Source: Phaseolus vulgaris (taxonomy: Eukaryota; Streptophyta; Magnoliopsida; Fabales; Fabaceae). Taken from it: a stretch of 64,000 nucleotides of DNA. Location of the stretch: contig NC_023751.2 in the NCBI RefSeq assembly GCF_000499845.2, positions 34,098,309 to 34,162,308 on the forward strand, given 5' to 3'. The notes beneath the pieces are model-generated. The model saw only the letters and a list, made by a program, of their open reading frames with translations. It was not told where the DNA came from and made no database searches. The position numbers and the translations under genes are program-made. This document shows positions 60,404 through 64,000 of this stretch, in pieces (positions within the stretch are counted from its first letter, which is position 1; each line of letters begins with the position of its first letter).

Positions 60404-61843
60404 TTAGTTATTTCCCAACCGATATTATTAAGGATTTTTTTTCTTTATCAACATTAATATTATTTGTCGACTGGGGTCAAATACAAATTTTGCAATTTAT
60501 GTTAACTAAAGTTATTTTTAGTTGATATTAGTGAAAGTTTTTTTTCCAATCAATATCAATTAAAGTTATTTTACCAATACTAGAAGAATTAATTTTGATT
60601 TGATGTCGACTAAAGTTTTCTTTATTAATGTTAAATTGAGTTATTTTTTATTTCTATTGTTATGATTTTTTAGATCGTTGTTGTTTTGTAAATATTAGTC
60701 GGTAATATTTGAAATATTATTTTTTAGAGAATGTGAACTATATATTTTTATTGACATATATTGTGATTATTTTTTTATCAACAATGCAGATGCTATTTTT
60801 TACCAATATTATGTTAAGATTTTATCTAATTTTCTCTGAAAAAATTTAGGGTTTAAGGTTTAAAAACTTTTTAATTTATTTTTTTTCTAGAATCATCCAG
60901 GATAAATTTTTTAGTGGACATAGATTAAAAAGTTGTCAAAAAAAAAAAACAAATGAATTATGTCAAAAAAATAACTTCAATGTCAACCAAAAATAATTGC
61001 ATACAACGTTACAAAAAAATTAATCAATGTTAATTAGTTTTTTTATGAACTTTAATGAAAAAATAACATCATCTTAGATGAAATAAAAATATTATCAATA
61101 ATAATATTTTTAAAATATTAATAATTATTTAATATTTTAATAATTTTTTATATTTGGTAGATACTTTATCCTAAAAAGGTTAAAATTTAATAAATTTTGT
61201 ATTATTTTATTTAGATTAAATATTTAAAAAATATATAATTTAAAATGAAATTAATTCATATTTAATGGATTTTATGAAATTATTTTAAATATAAATAAGT
61301 TAATTTAAACCTACACTTGGTATTTGGGTTTAGTGATCTGTTAGATTATATGCGAGTGGAGGTATCTTTTGACAGAGAGTCCATGCCACGGTGCATAATG
61401 GCAAATTTCCCGGGCATCATATAATTTCAACTTGCACCTGTTATTGAAAATGATGAAAATATTTATATAAAATAACGAAAATAACCTTAAATAGAAGGAG
61501 GGTGTGGAAAAAATACTAAACTTTTCTTTTGAAAATATTTTGGATTTGGAACACATTTTTGAATTTTGAAATTTTTTTTCTAGAACATATTTTTGAATTT
61601 TAAAAATTCTTTTTCGGAATGTGTATTTACAGATATTGTGTTTCATAGTTTTTTTTTTCCAAAATATATTTTTTGAATTTTGGATTTTTTTTTAAAATGA
61701 AATTTTGATTTTTGAATTATATATTTTCAATTCTGGATTTTCAAATCCGGAATAGAAGATATAGTTTTGAAAAATTTAAAAGATGGTAGGGGTTCAAGAA
61801 GAACTTGCCTTTTAAGAACGCATTTTCAGCCCAATATTTTATA
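60404..61843. other. AT-rich intergenic sequence
   Basis: Loose repeats of GTCGACTAAAGTT/TCAATTAAAGTT type lie at 60468-60630. A T-rich block at 61500-61760 has repeated TTTTTGAATTTTGGA and a final GGATTTTCAAATCC palindrome. No gene recognised. Confidence 0.4.
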
Positions 61844-61852
61844 TCCAATCCA

Positions 61853-62332
61853 GGCAGCTTCTTTCTGTACCTCTATACGTTCTGGTTTCACCCCTATAAT
61901 TTTTTTATTTAAAAAATGCCTTATGTAAAAAAGTTTAAATATATGAAGTTTATGGTGTAGTTTATATTCCACATTAAATAATGTAGAAGTTTTTTCTGAA
62001 TATAAGATTAACTTCTAGATTATGTAATTTTGTGTATATATATATTTTAAATTGCTTATGAATTTTATAAATTCAGATAACAGTTACAAATTTAATAATA
62101 TCTTTTAAATTACGTAATCATAATGTTTAAAAAAAAAAACACTCCAATAAATAACAAACCAATACAAGAAAAGGTGGAGGTCAGGGTGAGATCAAATGGG
62201 AGAAGAAAGAAGGTGAAAAAGGTGTGTGGGATTTTAAAGATTAATTTATTTTTATACTGAAGGAAATAAAGGTATTTTTACATTTAGTATGGGGTGCTAA
62301 AAAATGTATGGAGGTGCATGGAAGAAGCAGGC
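61853..62332. mobile_element. MULE-derived MITE, 480 bp (TSD TCCAATCCA)
   Basis: Left end GGCAGCTTCTTTCTGTACCT; right end (reverse complement) GCCTGCTTCTTCCATGCACC. It is flanked by TCCAATCCA at 61844-61852 and 62333-62341. The right 120 bases (GGAGGTCAGG...ACTGAAGGAAATAAAGGTAT...GGGGTGCTAAA) match the right end of the MULE at 8369-15532 in order and wording (ACTGAAGGATATAATAGTAA...AGGGTGCCGAAA). AGATTATGTAATTT and AAATTACGTAATCA are remains of its palindromes. It is therefore a deletion derivative of that family. Confidence 0.88.
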
Positions 62333-62341
62333 TCCAATCCA

Positions 62342-62900
62342 TCATCCACAGAGTCCATTAACGGTTGTTAGTTATCACTGGGCAATTTTTTTTTTTTTCA
62401 ATGGCTGAACTAATTAAAGAAGCATGGATAAATCGCCTACTCTAAATTAACAAAAGCTTTTAGGTCAATTTTATCTGACTAAAAATATTAATTCTTTTAT
62501 AGAAAAAGAAACATTTGTTTCATAAAAATTGCAAAAAATTTAATAAATGGTCCTCTCTCAACAAAATCCCTTCTGCTTTAAGTTGTTAAAATCAATAAAA
62601 TAATTTTTGCACAATTATATTCCATTTTTTTAACAACCCCATAACACAACAAGAGAGAGATATTTATTTATACATAATTTTGTCTATTTCAAGAAAAGAA
62701 AGATACATAAACACTGATGAAAAAGATATATATTATTGTGTATGAATAGAGAAAATAAATATCTTTACTCTAGTCCCTTTCCTTTCTTTATTTTAGAAGA
62801 ACAAAACAAATCATCACCTTTTTCAAATAAAAATACACATTTTATTTAAATTCTCACTTTTCTACCAAAATCCCACTTCACCTTTTGTTTCTCCATTTAT
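62342..62900. other. AT-rich intergenic sequence
   Basis: No gene recognised. Confidence 0.45.
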
Positions 62901-62904
62901 CATT

Positions 62905-63106
62905 TTTAGAATAAGAAGATGAGAGAAGAAAGGAAATATTATTAACCTTGTGATTGCATTACACATGCAGAGTATATAACCCAAGACATATAAGGTCACC
63001 AATTACAAACGCAACAGAGCTGATAACAGAAGAAACTACCTAAACAGTATTAACAGATTAACTACCAAAAGACTATAACAGACTAACATATATATTAATA
63101 CTAACA
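62905..63106 (-). repeat. 3' LTR of a minus-strand copia element (far end approximate)
   Basis: On the minus strand the polypurine tract AACGGGGGGA (63115-63107 area) is followed by TGTTAGTATTAA at 63106. The next ~200 bases contain TTATATGTC and GGTTATATACTC, promoter-like, and TGCAATCACAAGG, typical of Tork-type copia LTRs. The terminal CA was not found, so 62905 is only an estimate. Confidence 0.6.
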
Positions 63107-63120
63107 TCCCCCCGTTAAAC

Positions 63121-64000
63121 TTATGTGGTTGGAACACCAACCATAAGTTTACACCGAAAATTCACGAAAGTAGGGCCTGAGATAGACTTGGTGAGAATGT
63201 CTGCGATTTGAAACCTTGCAGGGAGATGAACTAAGCTGATTTTGTGTTGTTGGACGTAGTCTCTGACAAAATGAAGATCCAGTTCGAAATGTTTGGTGCG
63301 TGAGTGCATTATAGGGTTGGCACTGAGAAGAACAGCTCCTAAGTTGTCCGAAAATAGTTGGGGTTGAGGGATGGGTAGGTGCAGTTCATGTAAGATAGAT
63401 TTTAGCCAAAGAACTTCGGTGAGAGCTGCTGCAATGCTTCGATATTCAGCTTCGGTGCTGCTACGCGATACAACTCGCTGCTTGTGGGAAGACCACGCAA
63501 TGATGTTGCGACCATAAAAAACACAGTAACCCGTGGTGGATTTACGATCATCAACGTCACCACCCCAGTCAGCATCACTGAAGGCACGAATGGAGGGAGA
63601 AGAGCACTGCTGAATAATCAAGCCATGGATGCGAGTACCAGCAAGGTAACGAAGGATGCGTTTGACCGCTTTCCAATGATGATCTTGTGGACTATGCATG
63701 TATTGGCAAACCTTGTTGACAGCATAAGACAATTCCGGACGAGTGATGAGCACGTATTGGAGGGCACCAACGACAGACCGAAACAGAGAGGGATCATGCA
63801 TGGCGGAGGATGCGTCTTTTTGAAGATGAAGGTTAGTTTGCATGGGTGTGGGAAGAGGTTTAGCTGCATCCATTTTTGTGCGATGAAGAAGTTCATTGAT
63901 GTATTTTTGTTGCGAAAGATGGAGACCACCATTTGTGAGGTGCGTGACTTGCACACCGAGGAAGAAGTGAAGAGGTCCAAGATCTTTTAGAGCAAAGTAG
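63121..64000 (-). CDS. Ty1/copia pol, C-terminal part: end of RT and RNase H (open to the window edge)
   Basis: The frame is open from position 64000 to the TAA at 63123-63121. It begins FALKDLGPLHFFLGVQV, the end of the reverse transcriptase, and passes SLFRSVVGALQYVLITRPELSYAVNKVCQYM. It includes RNase H with the acidic residues of FSDADWG, STEAEYRSIAAAL and LFSDNLGAV, then the tail HFVRDYVQQHKISLVHLPARFQIADILTKS. No stop or frameshift in about 293 codons. This is the most recently active-looking coding retroelement here. The rest of pol and gag lie beyond the right edge. Confidence 0.92.
   Translation of the reverse strand, partial: YFALKDLGPLHFFLGVQVTHLTNGGLHLSQQKYINELLHRTKMDAAKPLPTPMQTNLHLQKDASSAMHDPSLFRSVVGALQYVLITRPELSYAVNKVCQYMHSPQDHHWKAVKRILRYLAGTRIHGLIIQQCSSPSIRAFSDADWGGDVDDRKSTTGYCVFYGRNIIAWSSHKQRVVSRSSTEAEYRSIAAALTEVLWLKSILHELHLPIPQPQLFSDNLGAVLLSANPIMHSRTKHFELDLHFVRDYVQQHKISLVHLPARFQIADILTKSISGPTFVNFRCKLMVGVPTT

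Overview
The window is nuclear DNA of a dicot plant. Codon content, intron structure and repeat families point to a phaseoloid legume (Phaseolus/Vigna/Glycine group). This rests on recalled protein similarity, such as an ALDH7 protein very like pea 26g, and not on a search. The DNA is strongly AT-rich. Three host genes occupy under 10 kb, all on the minus strand, and most of the rest is transposable elements or featureless AT-rich sequence.

Host genes. (1) 74-4710: aldehyde dehydrogenase family 7 (antiquitin/ALDH7B4 type). Twelve exons could be placed to the base; the gene runs off the left edge and lacks only its last ~67 codons. One intron has a GC donor. (2) 20626-21590: a three-exon LURP-one-related (LOR) protein of 204 aa. 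(3) 25979-28347: a two-exon, GC-rich SBT1-type secreted subtilase of 761 aa with its full catalytic set.

Mobile DNA. Several elements could be closed exactly with target-site duplications (TSDs). 8369-15532 is a 7.2-kb Mutator-like element (TSD TATAAATAG). It carries a decayed MURA transposase fused to an OTU-protease-like domain and, convergently, a decayed plant-mobile-domain (PMD) gene. Both ends carry arrays of a palindromic subterminal motif, and a solo LTR (10943-12128, TSD GTCAC) interrupts the OTU region. 61853-62332 is a 480-bp MITE that looks like a deletion derivative of the same family (TSD TCCAATCCA). 15773-17899 is a 2.1-kb solo LTR (TSD ACTAG). 44948-47160 is a non-autonomous CACTA element (TSD TCC) with a tRNA-like Pol III promoter at each end, both pointing outward, and large AT-rich arrays between them. 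48687-51110 is a non-autonomous Ty1/copia element (LTRs of 273 bp, TSD CTATC) that keeps gag but lacks integrase and reverse transcriptase. 53371-54867 is a foldback-type MULE (TSD TATTTATGT). 55993-56347 is a CACTA MITE. 59716-60395 is a hAT-type element (TSD ATATTATG) with GC-rich ends and a 27-bp minisatellite. Remnants include a copia pol at 41.1-42.8 kb, a LINE 3' region at 57.1-58.0 kb and the 3' end of another copia element on the minus strand at the right edge.

Nothing bacterial, viral or organellar is present, and no true tRNA or rRNA gene was seen. The most unusual items are the MURA-OTU/PMD element with its palindrome arrays and the CACTA element with paired outward tRNA-like promoters.
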